From the NCBI RefSeq assembly GCF_001975225.1, contig NZ_CP019445.1:2666001-2730000 (forward strand): a stretch of 64,000 nt of DNA. Reading direction: 5' to 3'. The position numbers and the translations under genes were made by a program. Below the pieces are notes generated by a model. That model saw nothing but the letters and a program-made list of their open reading frames with translations, ran no database searches and was not told the DNA's origin. Source of the stretch: Kosakonia cowanii JCM 10956 = DSM 18146. Lineage in GTDB: Bacteria; Pseudomonadota; Gammaproteobacteria; Enterobacterales; Enterobacteriaceae. Below, piece by piece: positions 8,743-18,086 of the stretch. How positions within the stretch are numbered: position 1 is the stretch's first letter; each line of letters starts with the position of its first letter.

Positions 8743-9423
8743 TTAGCGGTGCAGCAGTTTCAGCAACTCTTCGGCGGTTGCCGCAGAGGAGGCCGGGTTC
8801 TGACCGGTGACCAGATGGCCGTCGGTGACCACATAGACGCCCCAGTCATCGGTGCGCTCGAACTGCCCGCCTGCCTGTTTCAGTGAATCTTCCACTAAAA
8901 ACGGCACCACTTTCGTCAGGCCAACCGCCTCTTCTTCGCTGTTGGTAAAACCGGTGACGCGTTTACCCTGCACCAGCGGCGTGCCGTCCGGTTTTTTCGC
9001 ATGGCGCAGTACGCCCGGTGCGTGGCAGACCGCCGCGACCGGTTTTCCTTCCGCCCAATATTTTTCAATCAGATCGATAGAGGCGGGGTGCTCAGCCAGA
9101 TCCCACAGCGGGCCGTGGCCGCCCGGGAAAAAGACCGCGTCATAATCGCTGATGTTGATGCTGCTCAGGGGCAGGGTATTTGCCAGCGCCTGCTGCGCTT
9201 TTTCATCTTTACGGAAACGCTCGGTGTCCTGCGTCTGCGCATCCGGCGCATCGCTGGTCGGGTCGAGCGGCGGCTGTCCGCCCGCCGGAGAGGCGAGTAC
9301 CACCTCTACGCCTGCATCCTGAAAGATATACCAGGGTGCGGCAAACTCTTCGAGCCAGAAACCGGTTTTCTTGCCGGTGTCGCCCAGGGTGTCATGTGAG
9401 GTCAGAACCATCAGAATTGCCAT
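8743..9423 (-). CDS. DJ-1/PfpI-family type 1 glutamine amidotransferase-like protein
   Basis: 226 aa. The nucleophile elbow is AVCHAPG (Cys near residue 136) with the preceding acidic motif FFPGGHGPLWDL and the N-terminal LTSHD. This arrangement resembles Hsp31-like members of the DJ-1 superfamily, which act as glyoxalase III, deglycase or chaperone. No signal peptide. E. coli has no gene between ybhB and bioA, so this is an accessory insertion in an otherwise conserved order. The start ATG follows GGAGGATAT. The precise substrate cannot be read from sequence. Confidence 0.85.
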   Translation of the reverse strand: MAILMVLTSHDTLGDTGKKTGFWLEEFAAPWYIFQDAGVEVVLASPAGGQPPLDPTSDAPDAQTQDTERFRKDEKAQQALANTLPLSSINISDYDAVFFPGGHGPLWDLAEHPASIDLIEKYWAEGKPVAAVCHAPGVLRHAKKPDGTPLVQGKRVTGFTNSEEEAVGLTKVVPFLVEDSLKQAGGQFERTDDWGVYVVTDGHLVTGQNPASSAATAEELLKLLHR

Positions 9424-9470
9424 ATATCCTCCATTTTTCAGGTCAGTAACCCAAAAGTGTAGTGCATCTT

Positions 9471-10766
9471 TTACGCCTCGGCGGCGAAGAAGTCCGCACG
9501 CAGCACGGCGGCATTCACCGCCTGGGTCAGGCGCGACAGCTGCTCCGGGGTGATGATATAGGGCGGCATCAGATAGATCAGGCGGCCAAACGGGCGGATC
9601 CAGACGCCCTGCTCAACAAAGAAGCGCTGCAACGCCGCCATATTCACCGGCGAGCGCGTTTCCACCACGCCAATCGCGCCGAGTACGCGCACATCCGCGA
9701 CGCTTGCGGCCTCTGCGGCGGGAGCCAGCTCCGTCTTCAGCTGCGCTTCAATGGCAGCGACCTGCGCCTGCCACTCGCCGCGCTGCAAAATCTCCAGGCT
9801 GGCGGTTGCCGCCGCGCAGGCCAGCGGGTTGCCCATAAAGGTTGGGCCGTGCATAAAGCAGCCCGCCTCGCCGTTGCTGATGGTCTCTGCCACCGCGCGG
9901 GTGGTCAGCGTAGCGGAGAGGGTCATAGTCCCGCCTGTCAGCGCTTTGCCAAGGCAGAGAATATCTGGCGTGATATCCGCATGCTCACAGGCGAAGAGTT
10001 TACCGGTGCGGCCAAAGCCGGTGGCGATCTCATCGGCGATCAGCAGGATCCCTTCGCGATCGCACATCTTACGGATGCGCTTCAGCCACTCAGGATGATA
10101 AATACGCATGCCGCCCGCGCCCTGCACAATCGGCTCCAGAATAACGGCAGCGATCTCATGGCGATGGGCCGCCAGCGTGCGGGCAAACGCCACCATATCG
10201 TGCTCATCCCACTCCCCATCGAAACGGCTCTGCGGCGCAGGTGCGAAGAGGTTTTCCGGCAGGTAACCCTTCCACAAACTGTGCATCGAGTTATCGGGAT
10301 CGCACACCGACATCGCACCAAAGGTGTCGCCATGGTAGCCGTTACGGAAGGTGAGGAAGCGCTGCCGCGATTCGCCCTTCGCCTGCCAGTATTGCAGCGC
10401 CATCTTCATCGCCACTTCCACCGCCACCGAACCGGAGTCGGCGAGAAACACGCACTCCAGCGCCTCGGGCGTCATCGCCACCAGTTTGCGGCACAGCGCC
10501 ACGGCGGGCGCATGGGTAATGCCGCCGAACATCACGTGAGAGACGGCATCGATCTGCGTTTTCATCGCCGCGTTCAGCGCCGGATGGCCGTAACCGTGGA
10601 TCGCCGCCCACCAGGATGACATGCCGTCAACCAGCTTCTCACCGCTGGCGAGATGTAGCTCGCAGCCCTGCGCGGAAGCGACCGGATAGACGGGGAGAGG
10701 GGCGGTCATGGAGGTGTAGGGATGCCAGATATGGCTGCGATCAAAAGCTAAATCGTCTTGGGTCAT
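9471..10766 (-). CDS. bioA: Adenosylmethionine--8-amino-7-oxononanoate aminotransferase
   Basis: 431 aa from [20 protein letters not shown]; an upstream in-frame ATG at 10784 would lie in the operator. A class III PLP aminotransferase: the pyridoxal lysine is in [10 protein letters not shown] (about residue 275), and SSWWAAIHG and NGYHGDTFG are conserved. It converts KAPA to DAPA using S-adenosylmethionine as amino donor, the third biotin ring-assembly step. Transcribed divergently from bioBFCD across the shared BirA operator. Confidence 0.97.
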   Translation of the reverse strand: MTQDDLAFDRSHIWHPYTSMTAPLPVYPVASAQGCELHLASGEKLVDGMSSWWAAIHGYGHPALNAAMKTQIDAVSHVMFGGITHAPAVALCRKLVAMTPEALECVFLADSGSVAVEVAMKMALQYWQAKGESRQRFLTFRNGYHGDTFGAMSVCDPDNSMHSLWKGYLPENLFAPAPQSRFDGEWDEHDMVAFARTLAAHRHEIAAVILEPIVQGAGGMRIYHPEWLKRIRKMCDREGILLIADEIATGFGRTGKLFACEHADITPDILCLGKALTGGTMTLSATLTTRAVAETISNGEAGCFMHGPTFMGNPLACAAATASLEILQRGEWQAQVAAIEAQLKTELAPAAEAASVADVRVLGAIGVVETRSPVNMAALQRFFVEQGVWIRPFGRLIYLMPPYIITPEQLSRLTQAVNAAVLRADFFAAEA

Positions 10767-10773
10767 AATCGAC

Positions 10774-10808
10774 TTGTAAACCAAATTAAAAAGTTTTAGG
10801 TTTACGAG
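10774..10808. promoter_or_regulatory. bioO: BirA operator / divergent bio promoters
   Basis: TGTAAACC (10775-10782) and GGTTTAC (10799-10805) are inverted arms with a 16-nt AT-rich spacer, nearly identical to the E. coli bio operator. BirA with biotinyl-AMP would repress both bioA and bioB. Confidence 0.95.
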
Positions 10809-10851
10809 TCTACACCGAATAACGATTTAATCACACTTTTGGAGAGGCCAG

Positions 10852-11892
10852 ATGGCTCACCACACACGCTGGACACTGTCGCAAGTTACTGCTTTATTTG
10901 AAAAACCACTGCTGGATCTGCTTTTCGAGGCGCAGCAAATTCACCGTCAGCATTTTGACCCGCGCCAGGTGCAGGTCAGCACGCTGCTGTCGATCAAAAC
11001 CGGCGCCTGCCCGGAAGATTGCAAATATTGCCCGCAAAGCGCGCGCTACAAAACGGGCCTCGAGTCGGAGCGGCTGATGGAGGTGGAGCAGGTGCTGGAG
11101 TCGGCGCGCAAAGCGAAGCTCGCCGGTTCAACGCGCTTCTGCATGGGCGCGGCGTGGAAAAACCCGAACGATCGCGATATGCCCTACCTGGAGCAGATGG
11201 TGGAAGGGGTGAAAGCGATGGGGCTGGAAGCCTGCATGACCCTTGGCACCCTCAATGAGAGCCAGGCGCAGCGTCTGGCCCACGCCGGGCTTGATTACTA
11301 CAACCACAACCTCGACACCTCGCCGGAGTTCTACGGCAACATCATCACCACCCGCACCTATCAGGAGCGTCTCGACACGCTGGATAAAGTGCGCGATGCC
11401 GGGATCAAAGTCTGCTCCGGCGGTATTGTCGGGCTGGGCGAAACTGTTACCGATCGCGCCGGGCTGCTGATGCAGCTCGCCAATCTGCCGACGCCGCCGG
11501 AGAGCGTGCCGATCAACATGCTGGTGAAGGTGAAAGGCACGCCGCTGGCGGATAACGACGATGTCGACGCCTTTGATTTTATTCGCACTATCGCCGTGGC
11601 GCGCATCATGATGCCCACCTCCTACGTTCGCCTTTCGGCCGGGCGCGAGCAGATGAACGAGCAGACCCAGGCGATGTGCTTTATGGCCGGTGCCAACTCC
11701 ATCTTCTACGGCTGCAAACTGCTGACTACGCCAAACCCGGAAGAGGATAAAGACCTGCTCCTGTTCCAGAAACTGGGGCTGAACCCGCAGCAGACCCAGG
11801 TGCTGAATGGCGATAACGAACAGCAGCAGGAGATTGAGCAGCAGCTGCTTCACGCCGACACGGAGCACTATTACAACGCGGCGACCCTATGA
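10852..11892 (+). CDS. bioB: Biotin synthase
   Basis: 346 aa, E. coli length. The radical-SAM cluster cysteines are C53, C57 and C60 in [10 protein letters not shown]. Family motifs [10 protein letters not shown] and SGGIVGLGE and the C-terminal GANSIFYG (next to a [2Fe-2S] binding Arg/Cys region) are intact. It inserts sulfur into dethiobiotin. First gene of the operon; its stop overlaps the bioF start by 4 bp. Confidence 0.97.
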   Translation: MAHHTRWTLSQVTALFEKPLLDLLFEAQQIHRQHFDPRQVQVSTLLSIKTGACPEDCKYCPQSARYKTGLESERLMEVEQVLESARKAKLAGSTRFCMGAAWKNPNDRDMPYLEQMVEGVKAMGLEACMTLGTLNESQAQRLAHAGLDYYNHNLDTSPEFYGNIITTRTYQERLDTLDKVRDAGIKVCSGGIVGLGETVTDRAGLLMQLANLPTPPESVPINMLVKVKGTPLADNDDVDAFDFIRTIAVARIMMPTSYVRLSAGREQMNEQTQAMCFMAGANSIFYGCKLLTTPNPEEDKDLLLFQKLGLNPQQTQVLNGDNEQQQEIEQQLLHADTEHYYNAATL

Positions 11893-13043
11893 GCTGGCAG
11901 CAGCGAATCGAAGCCGCGCTCAGCGAACGCCGCGCGGCAGATGCCCTGCGCCGTCGTATCACCGTTGAGCAGGGTGCCGGACGCTGGCTAACCCTTGAGG
12001 GCGAGCGTTTTTGCAACTTCGCCAGTAATGACTACCTCGGTTTAAGCCAGCATCCGCAGGTGATTGCCGCCTGGCAGCAGGGCGCCGCGCAGTATGGCGT
12101 CGGCAGCGGCGGTTCGGGCCATGTTGTTGGTCATACGGCTGCGCATCATCAACTTGAGCGCGAGCTGGCGCAGTGGCTCGGTTACGACCGCGCGCTGCTC
12201 TTTATCTCCGGTTTTGCCGCCAACCAGGCCACCATTGCGGCCCTCACCGGCAAAGAGGATCGCATCGTCGCCGACAAGCTGAGCCACGCCTCGCTGCTGG
12301 AAGCGGCTGCCCTCAGCCCGGCGCAATTGCGCCGTTTTGCCCATAACGATGTCGGGCAACTGGCGAGCCTGTTGAGCAAACCGCTCAACGGGCAGCAGCT
12401 GGTGGTCACCGAAGGCATTTTTAGCATGGATGGAGACAGCGCGCCGCTGGCGGCGATTGCCGATGCCGCGCGTGAGGCGCAGGCATGGCTGATGGTGGAT
12501 GATGCCCACGGCATCGGCGTGCTTGGCGAGCAGGGGCGCGGCAGTTGCCATTTGCAGGGGGTGAAGCCCGACATTCTGGTGGTCACCTTCGGCAAAGGTT
12601 TCGGCGTCAGCGGCGCGGCGGTGCTTTGCAGCGAAGCGGCTGCCGATTACCTGGTGCAGTTCGCCCGCCATCTTATCTACAGCACTGCAATGCCCCCCGC
12701 GCAGGCGGTGGCGCTCAGCGCCGCCCTCGATATTATCCGCTCCGATGAAGGCGACGCGCGCCGCGCGCAGCTGGCAGCGCTGATTGGCCGTTTTCGTGAC
12801 GGCGTGCGCGGGCTGGATCTGGCAGTGACAGAGTCGCACAGTGCCATTCAGCCACTGATTGTTAGCGACAACAGCCGCGCGCTGCGTCTCGCCCACACTC
12901 TGCGCCAGCAGGGGCTGTTTGCGACCGCCATTCGCCCACCAACGGTGCCGCCGGGCACGGCGCGTTTGCGCCTCACCTTAACCGCCGCGCATCAGCCGGA
13001 GGATATCGACAGGTTGCTGGAGGCGCTGCATGGCGGTGAATAA
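11889..13043 (+). CDS. bioF: 8-amino-7-oxononanoate synthase
   Basis: 384 aa, alpha-oxoamine synthase family. The PLP lysine is in [10 protein letters not shown] (about residue 236); NYLGL-type [21 protein letters not shown] and [12 protein letters not shown] are conserved. Condenses pimeloyl thioester with alanine. Overlaps bioB by 4 bp and bioC by 14 bp, implying coupled translation. Confidence 0.97.
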   Translation: MSWQQRIEAALSERRAADALRRRITVEQGAGRWLTLEGERFCNFASNDYLGLSQHPQVIAAWQQGAAQYGVGSGGSGHVVGHTAAHHQLERELAQWLGYDRALLFISGFAANQATIAALTGKEDRIVADKLSHASLLEAAALSPAQLRRFAHNDVGQLASLLSKPLNGQQLVVTEGIFSMDGDSAPLAAIADAAREAQAWLMVDDAHGIGVLGEQGRGSCHLQGVKPDILVVTFGKGFGVSGAAVLCSEAAADYLVQFARHLIYSTAMPPAQAVALSAALDIIRSDEGDARRAQLAALIGRFRDGVRGLDLAVTESHSAIQPLIVSDNSRALRLAHTLRQQGLFATAIRPPTVPPGTARLRLTLTAAHQPEDIDRLLEALHGGE

Positions 13044-13779
13044 ACAGGCGGTGGCCGCCGCCTTTGGTCGCGCAGCCCAGAGCTACGCGCGACATGATGA
13101 GTTACAGCGGCTCAGCGCCGACTGTTTGCTGGCGCAACTGGGCGACATTAATCCTGCGCGGGTGATTGACGCTGGCTGCGGGCCAGGCGCGATGAGCCGC
13201 TACTGGCGCGCGCAAGGCTGCGATGTCACGGCGCTCGATCTCTCGCCCGCTATGCTGGCAGAAGCCCGCCAGCTGAAGAGCGCCGCGCGTTATGTCACTG
13301 GCGATATCGAAGCACTGCCGCTGGCTGACGCGACCTTTTCACTGGCGTGGAGCAACCTCGCGGTGCAGTGGTGCGACGATCTGCGCCAGGCGGTTGGCGA
13401 ACTGCGCCGCGTCACCGAACCGGGCGGGCATATTGCTTTTACCACGCTGGCGGACGGCTCGTTACCGGAGCTGAACCAGGCCTGGCGCGCGCTGGACAGC
13501 CTTCCCCATGCTAACCGCTTCCTGCCCGCGACGGAGATTGAGCAGGCGCTGAACGGCTGGCCGCTGCGCTGCGGCATTGACACCGTCACCCTGTGGTTTG
13601 CCGATGCCGCCAGCGCCCTGCGATCCCTTAAAGGGATTGGCGCGACCCATCTGCATGCTGGTCGCCAGCAGGGGCTGACGCGCGGCAAATTGCAGCGCTT
13701 ACAGGAAGCCTGGCCGCAACAGCAAGGCAAATTCCCGCTGACCTATCAACTTTTTTGGGGAGTGATAACCCGTGACTGA
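13030..13779 (+). CDS. bioC: Malonyl-ACP O-methyltransferase
   Basis: 249 aa. The SAM-binding motif I is [15 protein letters not shown] (residues ~39-53), followed by the acidic loop [10 protein letters not shown]. BioC methylates malonyl-ACP so that fatty acid synthesis can build the pimeloyl chain. Starts inside the 3' end of bioF and overlaps bioD by 8 bp. The start ATG at 13030 gives [16 protein letters not shown], matching the family N-terminus. Confidence 0.96.
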   Translation: MAVNKQAVAAAFGRAAQSYARHDELQRLSADCLLAQLGDINPARVIDAGCGPGAMSRYWRAQGCDVTALDLSPAMLAEARQLKSAARYVTGDIEALPLADATFSLAWSNLAVQWCDDLRQAVGELRRVTEPGGHIAFTTLADGSLPELNQAWRALDSLPHANRFLPATEIEQALNGWPLRCGIDTVTLWFADAASALRSLKGIGATHLHAGRQQGLTRGKLQRLQEAWPQQQGKFPLTYQLFWGVITRD

Positions 13780-14494
13780 ACGCTATTTTGTGACCGGTAC
13801 TGATACCGAAGTGGGTAAAACCGTGGCGAGCTGCGCACTGTTGCAGGCGGCGAACCTGCGCGGGCTGCGCAGTGCGGGCTATAAACCGGTCGCCTCCGGC
13901 AGTGAGATGACGCCCGATGGGCTGCGCAATAGCGATGCACTGGCGTTGCAGCGCCACAGCAGTTTGCTGCTCACCTATCAGGCGGTTAATCCGTACACCT
14001 TTGCCGAGCCGACCTCGCCGCACATTGTCAGCGCTGATCTGAATCAGCCGATAGAGGCGGAAGTGATGTCGGCCGGTTTACGCCAGCTGGAGCAGCAGGC
14101 TGACTGGCTGCTGGTGGAAGGGGCAGGGGGCTGGTTTACGCCGCTCTCGCCGACGCTGACCTTTGCCGACTGGGCCACCGCAGAGCGCCTGCCGGTGATT
14201 CTGGTGGTTGGCGTCAAGCTTGGCTGCATCAACCATGCGATGTTAACCGCCCAGGCGGTACAGCAGGCAGGGCTAAGGCTGGCAGGCTGGATCGCTAATG
14301 ACGTGGTCAAGCCGGGTAAACGCCACCAGGAGTATATGGCGACGCTGCAACGCGTGCTGCCCGCGCCGCTGATCGGCGAGATCCCGTGGCTGGCGGATGC
14401 GCCGGAAGCCGCCGCAACCGGCCACTATCTCGATCTCAGCGTACTGACTGCGGCGACATCCAGTGCGCCAGCAGCGGATCATCTAACTGCCTGA
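13772..14494 (+). CDS. bioD: Dethiobiotin synthetase
   Basis: 240 aa. The P-loop is GTDTEVGKT at residues ~8-16, with GYKPVASG (catalytic Lys) and VEGAGGW following. Forms the ureido ring of dethiobiotin from DAPA, CO2 and ATP. It is about 15 residues longer than E. coli BioD at the C-terminus (tail [13 protein letters not shown]), and that tail is exactly the part that overlaps the convergent ATPase gene by 59 bp, so the extension may reflect the arrival of that neighbour. Confidence 0.95.
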   Translation: MTERYFVTGTDTEVGKTVASCALLQAANLRGLRSAGYKPVASGSEMTPDGLRNSDALALQRHSSLLLTYQAVNPYTFAEPTSPHIVSADLNQPIEAEVMSAGLRQLEQQADWLLVEGAGGWFTPLSPTLTFADWATAERLPVILVVGVKLGCINHAMLTAQAVQQAGLRLAGWIANDVVKPGKRHQEYMATLQRVLPAPLIGEIPWLADAPEAAATGHYLDLSVLTAATSSAPAADHLTA

Positions 14495-15158
14495 TATCGC
14501 CCCCGGCCACGCGCCGCCCGCGGTGCAGCAGGCAGAAACGATCCGCTACCCGGCGGATCAGCGACAGCTGCTGCTCCGCCAGTAAGATCGACATACCAAA
14601 CTCCTGATTGAGCCGCACGATCAAATTCCCCAGCTTATGGATAAACGCCTGGCCGAGGCCGCGCGTCGGTTCATCGAGGATCAATAACCGTGGGCGCGTT
14701 ACCAGCGCCCGCGCCATCGACAGCTGCTGCTGGTTATCCTCCGACAACGTCGCACCGCGCTGCTGGCGTAGCCCATACAACTCCGGGAAGAGATCGAAGA
14801 TCTCGCGGCTTAAGTTCTGCCCTGCGTCACCGGCGGCACGCATCGCCACATGCAGGTTCTCCTCCACCGTCAGTTGCGAAAAGATGCGTCTGTCCTGCGG
14901 CACATAGCCGATACCGACCGCGCTGCGGTGCTCGGCCTGCAGTGTCAGCAGATCGCGCGGCGGCGCGCCCGCATCCTGCCAGATCATGCTGCCGCTCTCC
15001 ACCGGCAGGTAGCCGGTTATGCAGTTCACCAGCGTGGTTTTTCCCATACCCGGCAACCCGACCAGCGAGGTGCAGAGGCCGGGGGCTAACTCCAGATCGA
15101 TATCCCATAACGTATGTTGGTCGCCGTAATAGTGGTTCACCGCATGTAAGCTCAACAT
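14436..15158 (-). CDS. Orphan UrtE/LivF-like ABC ATPase with altered signature motif
   Basis: 240 aa, a normal length for LivF/UrtE-type ATPases of the branched-chain amino acid/urea uptake group. Visible: Walker A GLPGMGKTT (family usually GxNGxGKTT), Q-loop GYVPQDRRIFSQLTVEENL, Walker B LLILDEPTRGL and the LivF-type LLAEQ in place of the H-loop histidine. The ABC signature reads LSEDNQQQ where LSGGQQQ is expected, so both glycines are lost; ATP-driven dimer closure may be impaired. No permease or binding protein lies nearby. A sigma-54-like promoter precedes it (15209-15224). E. coli has nothing between bioD and uvrB. Could be a regulatory or vestigial ATPase, or a partner of a transporter encoded elsewhere. 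Confidence 0.8.
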   Translation of the reverse strand: MLSLHAVNHYYGDQHTLWDIDLELAPGLCTSLVGLPGMGKTTLVNCITGYLPVESGSMIWQDAGAPPRDLLTLQAEHRSAVGIGYVPQDRRIFSQLTVEENLHVAMRAAGDAGQNLSREIFDLFPELYGLRQQRGATLSEDNQQQLSMARALVTRPRLLILDEPTRGLGQAFIHKLGNLIVRLNQEFGMSILLAEQQLSLIRRVADRFCLLHRGRRVAGGDIRQLDDPLLAHWMSPQSVR

Positions 15159-15208
15159 GATCCGCTCCTTGTTCCCATCAGGTATGACTGCTTTTCACTA
15201 CGGTCAAC

Positions 15209-15224
15209 TGCAAAAGGCTTGCCA
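15209..15224 (-). promoter_or_regulatory. Sigma-54-type promoter of the orphan ATPase gene
   Basis: On the minus strand TGGCAAG-CCTT-TTGCA matches the -24/-12 consensus TGGCACG-N4-TTGCW with one mismatch, and GG and GC are separated by the canonical 10 bp. The expected start point leaves a leader of roughly 40 nt before the ATG at 15158. Confidence 0.65.
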
Positions 15225-15309
15225 GAACGTGAAAAGGGCATTTTTTTCGGAGACGGCTGAGAAAGCGTGCGAAAAAAACGTGATGGCGCGCAAACCCAGG
15301 TAAAAATTC

Positions 15310-15326
15310 TGCACTTTGCCAGTGCT
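15310..15326. promoter_or_regulatory. Possible NtrC enhancer site
   Basis: TGCACT-TTGCC-AGTGCT is a dyad close to the NtrC consensus TGCACY-N5-RGTGCA, about 90-115 bp upstream of the sigma-54-like promoter; a further GGTGCA half site lies at 15343-15348. Inferred from pattern. Confidence 0.45.
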
Positions 15327-15424
15327 TACCGCAGCGGGTGGTGGTGCAACGGATAGTGGAATTGTGAGAAGGATCCCATGCGGATCTTGCGCATCGTTAT
15401 CTGATAATTGCCGAAAAGAGTCGA

Positions 15425-15465
15425 TAAAAAAATTTTCCCTCCCCCTTTTCGACGCAGAGGGGGAG
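15425..15465 (-). terminator. Possible minus-strand terminator in the uvrB upstream region
   Basis: Read on the minus strand, CTCCCCC (15465-15459) pairs with GGGGGAG (15445-15439) and is followed by GGAAAATTTTTTT. The U-tract is offset by six bases. No minus-strand gene was recognised upstream. Confidence 0.35.
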
Positions 15466-15500
15466 TTTGGCGAGGGGCGGGGTGCACGGGCTGGCGGCAG

Positions 15501-15523
15501 TTATCCACTATTCCTGTGGATAA
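15501..15523. promoter_or_regulatory. Paired DnaA boxes upstream of uvrB
   Basis: TTATCCACT (15501-15509, 8/9 to consensus) faces TGTGGATAA (15515-15523, a perfect TTATCCACA on the minus strand), separated by 5 bp. A DnaA box near the distal uvrB promoter is known in E. coli. The rest of the stretch 15226-15824 shows no gene. Confidence 0.7.
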
Positions 15524-15824
15524 CCTTGTGTATTAGAGTTAGAAAACGTGCGGCAAGCGAGAGGCGGCGCGGCTTGCGCATGAATTGGTGCGAAACCCGT
15601 CTTTTTAATATTTTCTTTTTTAATCAAACGTTTAAATAAAAGCAATGGGTGTAAGAAAAGTGTCACCGACTGCCATAAAAGCGTCAAACATCACCTTGAC
15701 AAATGTTAAAAGGGCAAAAATTCTGGGGATAACCTTTAACGCGAGGTTTAATCGCTTACCGATTGCCCAATCGCAGCCACAATGCGATGTTTTGCACTGG
15801 GGTAGATGAGATCGGTTTGCACGC

Positions 15825-15844
15825 TACTGTTTTTTCATCCAGTA
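15825..15844. promoter_or_regulatory. LexA box of uvrB
   Basis: TACTGTTTTTTCATCCAGTA has the CTG-N10-CAG SOS box pattern and is near identical to the E. coli uvrB operator; it lies about 72 bp before the uvrB start. Confidence 0.92.
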
Positions 15845-15915
15845 TCTTCGGTTGGCAAAAATGCGCATGGTGAGTAAACTGTCTTACCTGCCCCACTCCT
15901 CATCAGGTGCCATTC

Positions 15916-17937
15916 ATGAGTAAACCGTTCAAACTGAATTCCGCTTTTCGCCCCTCCGGCGATCAGCCTGAAGCAATCCGTCGCCTCAAGGAAGGGCTGG
16001 AAGACGGGCTCGCGCACCAGACGTTGCTCGGGGTAACCGGTTCAGGGAAGACGTTCACCGTGGCCAATGTGATTGCCGATCTGCAGCGTCCAACCATGGT
16101 GCTGGCACCCAACAAGACGCTGGCCGCGCAGCTCTATGGCGAGATGAAAGAGTTCTTCCCGGATAACGCGGTGGAGTATTTCGTCTCCTACTACGACTAC
16201 TATCAGCCGGAAGCCTATGTACCCAGCTCGGATACCTTTATCGAGAAGGACGCGTCGGTTAACGAACATATCGAGCAGATGCGTCTCTCGGCCACCAAAG
16301 CGCTGCTGGAGCGGCGAGATGTGGTCGTGGTGGCATCGGTCTCCGCCATCTACGGTCTGGGCGATCCTGACCTCTACCTGAAGATGATGCTGCACCTCAC
16401 CAATGGCATGATCATCGATCAGCGCGCGATCCTGCGCCGTCTGGCGGAGCTGCAGTACACCCGTAACGACCAGGCGTTCCAGCGCGGCACCTTCCGCGTG
16501 CGCGGCGAAGTGATTGATATCTTCCCGGCGGAGTCGGACGATCTGGCGCTGCGCGTTGAGCTGTTCGACGAAGAGGTTGAGCGCCTGTCGCTCTTCGATC
16601 CGCTGACCGGCCATATCGAATCGGTGATCCAGCGTTTTACCATCTACCCGAAAACGCACTACGTCACGCCGCGCGAGCGCATCGTGCAGGCGATGGAAGA
16701 GATCAAAGTCGAGCTGGCGGAGCGGCGGAAGTTTCTGCTGGAGAACAATAAGCTGCTGGAAGAGCAGCGTATTACCCAGCGCACCCAGTTCGATCTGGAG
16801 ATGATGAACGAGCTGGGCTACTGCTCCGGCATCGAGAACTACTCGCGCTACCTCTCCGGGCGCGGGCCGGGCGAAGCGCCGCCGACGCTGTTTGACTATC
16901 TGCCCGCCGATGGGCTGCTGGTGGTTGATGAATCCCACGTGACCATTCCGCAAATCGGCGGCATGTATCGCGGCGACCGGGCGCGTAAAGAGACGCTGGT
17001 AGAGTATGGTTTCCGTCTGCCGTCGGCGCTCGATAACCGCCCGATGAAGTTCGAAGAGTTCGAAGCACTGGCACCGCAGACCATCTACGTCTCCGCGACG
17101 CCGGGTAACTATGAGCTGGAGAAATCGGGCGAAGAGGTGATCGATCAGGTGGTGCGCCCGACCGGCCTGCTGGATCCGATTATCGAAGTGCGCCCGGTGG
17201 CGACCCAGGTCGACGATCTGCTGTCCGAGATCCGTAAGCGCGTCGAGATCAACGAGCGTGTGCTGGTAACTACCCTGACCAAACGTATGGCAGAAGATTT
17301 GACCGAATATCTGGTCGAGCACGGCGCGAAGGTGCGCTATCTGCACTCGGATATCGACACCGTCGAGCGTATGGAGATTATCCGCGACCTGCGTCTTGGT
17401 GAGTTCGATGTGCTGGTCGGCATCAACTTGCTGCGTGAGGGGCTGGATATGCCGGAAGTGTCGCTGGTCGCCATTCTCGATGCGGATAAAGAGGGCTTCC
17501 TGCGCTCCGAACGATCCCTTATCCAGACCATTGGTCGTGCGGCGCGTAACATTAACGGCAAAGCGATTCTCTATGGCGATAAGATCACGCCGTCGATGGC
17601 GAAAGCGATTGGCGAAACGGAGCGCCGCCGCGAGAAACAGCAGAGCTACAACGAAGAGCACGGCATTACGCCGCAGGGGCTCAACAAGAAAGTGGTGGAT
17701 ATTCTGGCGCTGGGCCAGGGGCTGGCGAAAACCAAAGCCAAAGGGCGCGGCAAGTCCCGCTCGCCGGTTGAGGCAGATGCATCCGATCTGGGCCTGACGC
17801 CGAAAGCGCTGCAACAGAAAATTCATGAACTGGAAGGGCAGATGATGCAGCATGCGCAGAATCTGGAGTTTGAAGAGGCGGCGAAGGTGCGCGATCAGCT
17901 TCATCAACTGCGCGAACTGTTTATTGTTGCCTCTTAA
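15916..17937 (+). CDS. uvrB: UvrB, excision nuclease subunit B
   Basis: 673 aa from [11 protein letters not shown], the E. coli length; an ATG three codons upstream is less likely. Walker A GVTGSGKT at residues 39-46, the damage-probing beta-hairpin region [10 protein letters not shown] (~92-101), helicase motifs [10 protein letters not shown] and [21 protein letters not shown] (motif VI) and the C-terminal UVR domain [15 protein letters not shown] that contacts UvrC. Works with UvrA and UvrC in nucleotide excision repair. Regulated by the LexA box and probably DnaA boxes upstream. The stop codon lies inside a PmrA-type box (17933-17949). Confidence 0.98.
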   Translation: MSKPFKLNSAFRPSGDQPEAIRRLKEGLEDGLAHQTLLGVTGSGKTFTVANVIADLQRPTMVLAPNKTLAAQLYGEMKEFFPDNAVEYFVSYYDYYQPEAYVPSSDTFIEKDASVNEHIEQMRLSATKALLERRDVVVVASVSAIYGLGDPDLYLKMMLHLTNGMIIDQRAILRRLAELQYTRNDQAFQRGTFRVRGEVIDIFPAESDDLALRVELFDEEVERLSLFDPLTGHIESVIQRFTIYPKTHYVTPRERIVQAMEEIKVELAERRKFLLENNKLLEEQRITQRTQFDLEMMNELGYCSGIENYSRYLSGRGPGEAPPTLFDYLPADGLLVVDESHVTIPQIGGMYRGDRARKETLVEYGFRLPSALDNRPMKFEEFEALAPQTIYVSATPGNYELEKSGEEVIDQVVRPTGLLDPIIEVRPVATQVDDLLSEIRKRVEINERVLVTTLTKRMAEDLTEYLVEHGAKVRYLHSDIDTVERMEIIRDLRLGEFDVLVGINLLREGLDMPEVSLVAILDADKEGFLRSERSLIQTIGRAARNINGKAILYGDKITPSMAKAIGETERRREKQQSYNEEHGITPQGLNKKVVDILALGQGLAKTKAKGRGKSRSPVEADASDLGLTPKALQQKIHELEGQMMQHAQNLEFEEAAKVRDQLHQLRELFIVAS

Positions 17938-17949
17938 TGTTGACTTAAC
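17933..17949 (+). promoter_or_regulatory. PmrA-type box ahead of the PmrR-like gene
   Basis: CTTAAT-GTTGA-CTTAAC is a direct repeat with the 5-bp spacer of the PmrA (BasR) box YTTAAK-N5-YTTAAK; only the last base deviates. It overlaps the uvrB stop codon and lies 44 bp before the small ORF. Confidence 0.6.
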
Positions 17950-17958
17950 ATAGCCCTG

Positions 17959-17994
17959 TCACACTCTCCTCAGTTTTCGTGGAGGAGAGTGTGA
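17959..17994 (+). other. Hairpin burying the ribosome site of the PmrR-like gene
   Basis: TCACACTCTCCTC (17959-17971) and GAGGAGAGTGTGA (17982-17994) form a perfect 13-bp stem with a 10-nt loop. The right arm contains the GGAG Shine-Dalgarno sequence and the A of the ATG. No T-run follows, so it is not a standard intrinsic terminator of uvrB. Confidence 0.75.
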
Positions 17995-18086
17995 TGCAAC
18001 AAATTACCGTTCGTGAGTGTTTTGCCGTCGCCTGCGCGCTGGCGGTGGTACTCGGTTTTACCCATTTTTGGCTGCTGAGCTACTGA
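17994..18086 (+). CDS. pmrR: PmrR-like 30-aa membrane peptide
   Basis: Thirty codons ending TGA at 18084-18086, with GGAGGAG just upstream of the ATG. The N-terminus is MQQITVRE, then a hydrophobic segment (about residues 9-27) and an aromatic C-terminus FWLLSY. It resembles enterobacterial PmrR (about 29 aa, one helix, ending W-x-x-T/S-Y, a V-x-E near the N-terminus), which inhibits LpxT so that EptA can modify lipid A. My comparison is from memory and the identity is low. Context supports it: it faces pmrB, overlapping its 3' end by 29 bp, and has a PmrA-type box upstream. A too-short hypothetical ORF is the alternative. Confidence 0.6.
   Translation: MQQITVRECFAVACALAVVLGFTHFWLLSY

Noticed and set aside
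16042..17907. 621-codon open frame antisense to uvrB
   Set aside because: A shadow of the strong codon bias of uvrB; composition is His/Arg/Gln-rich and matches no family.
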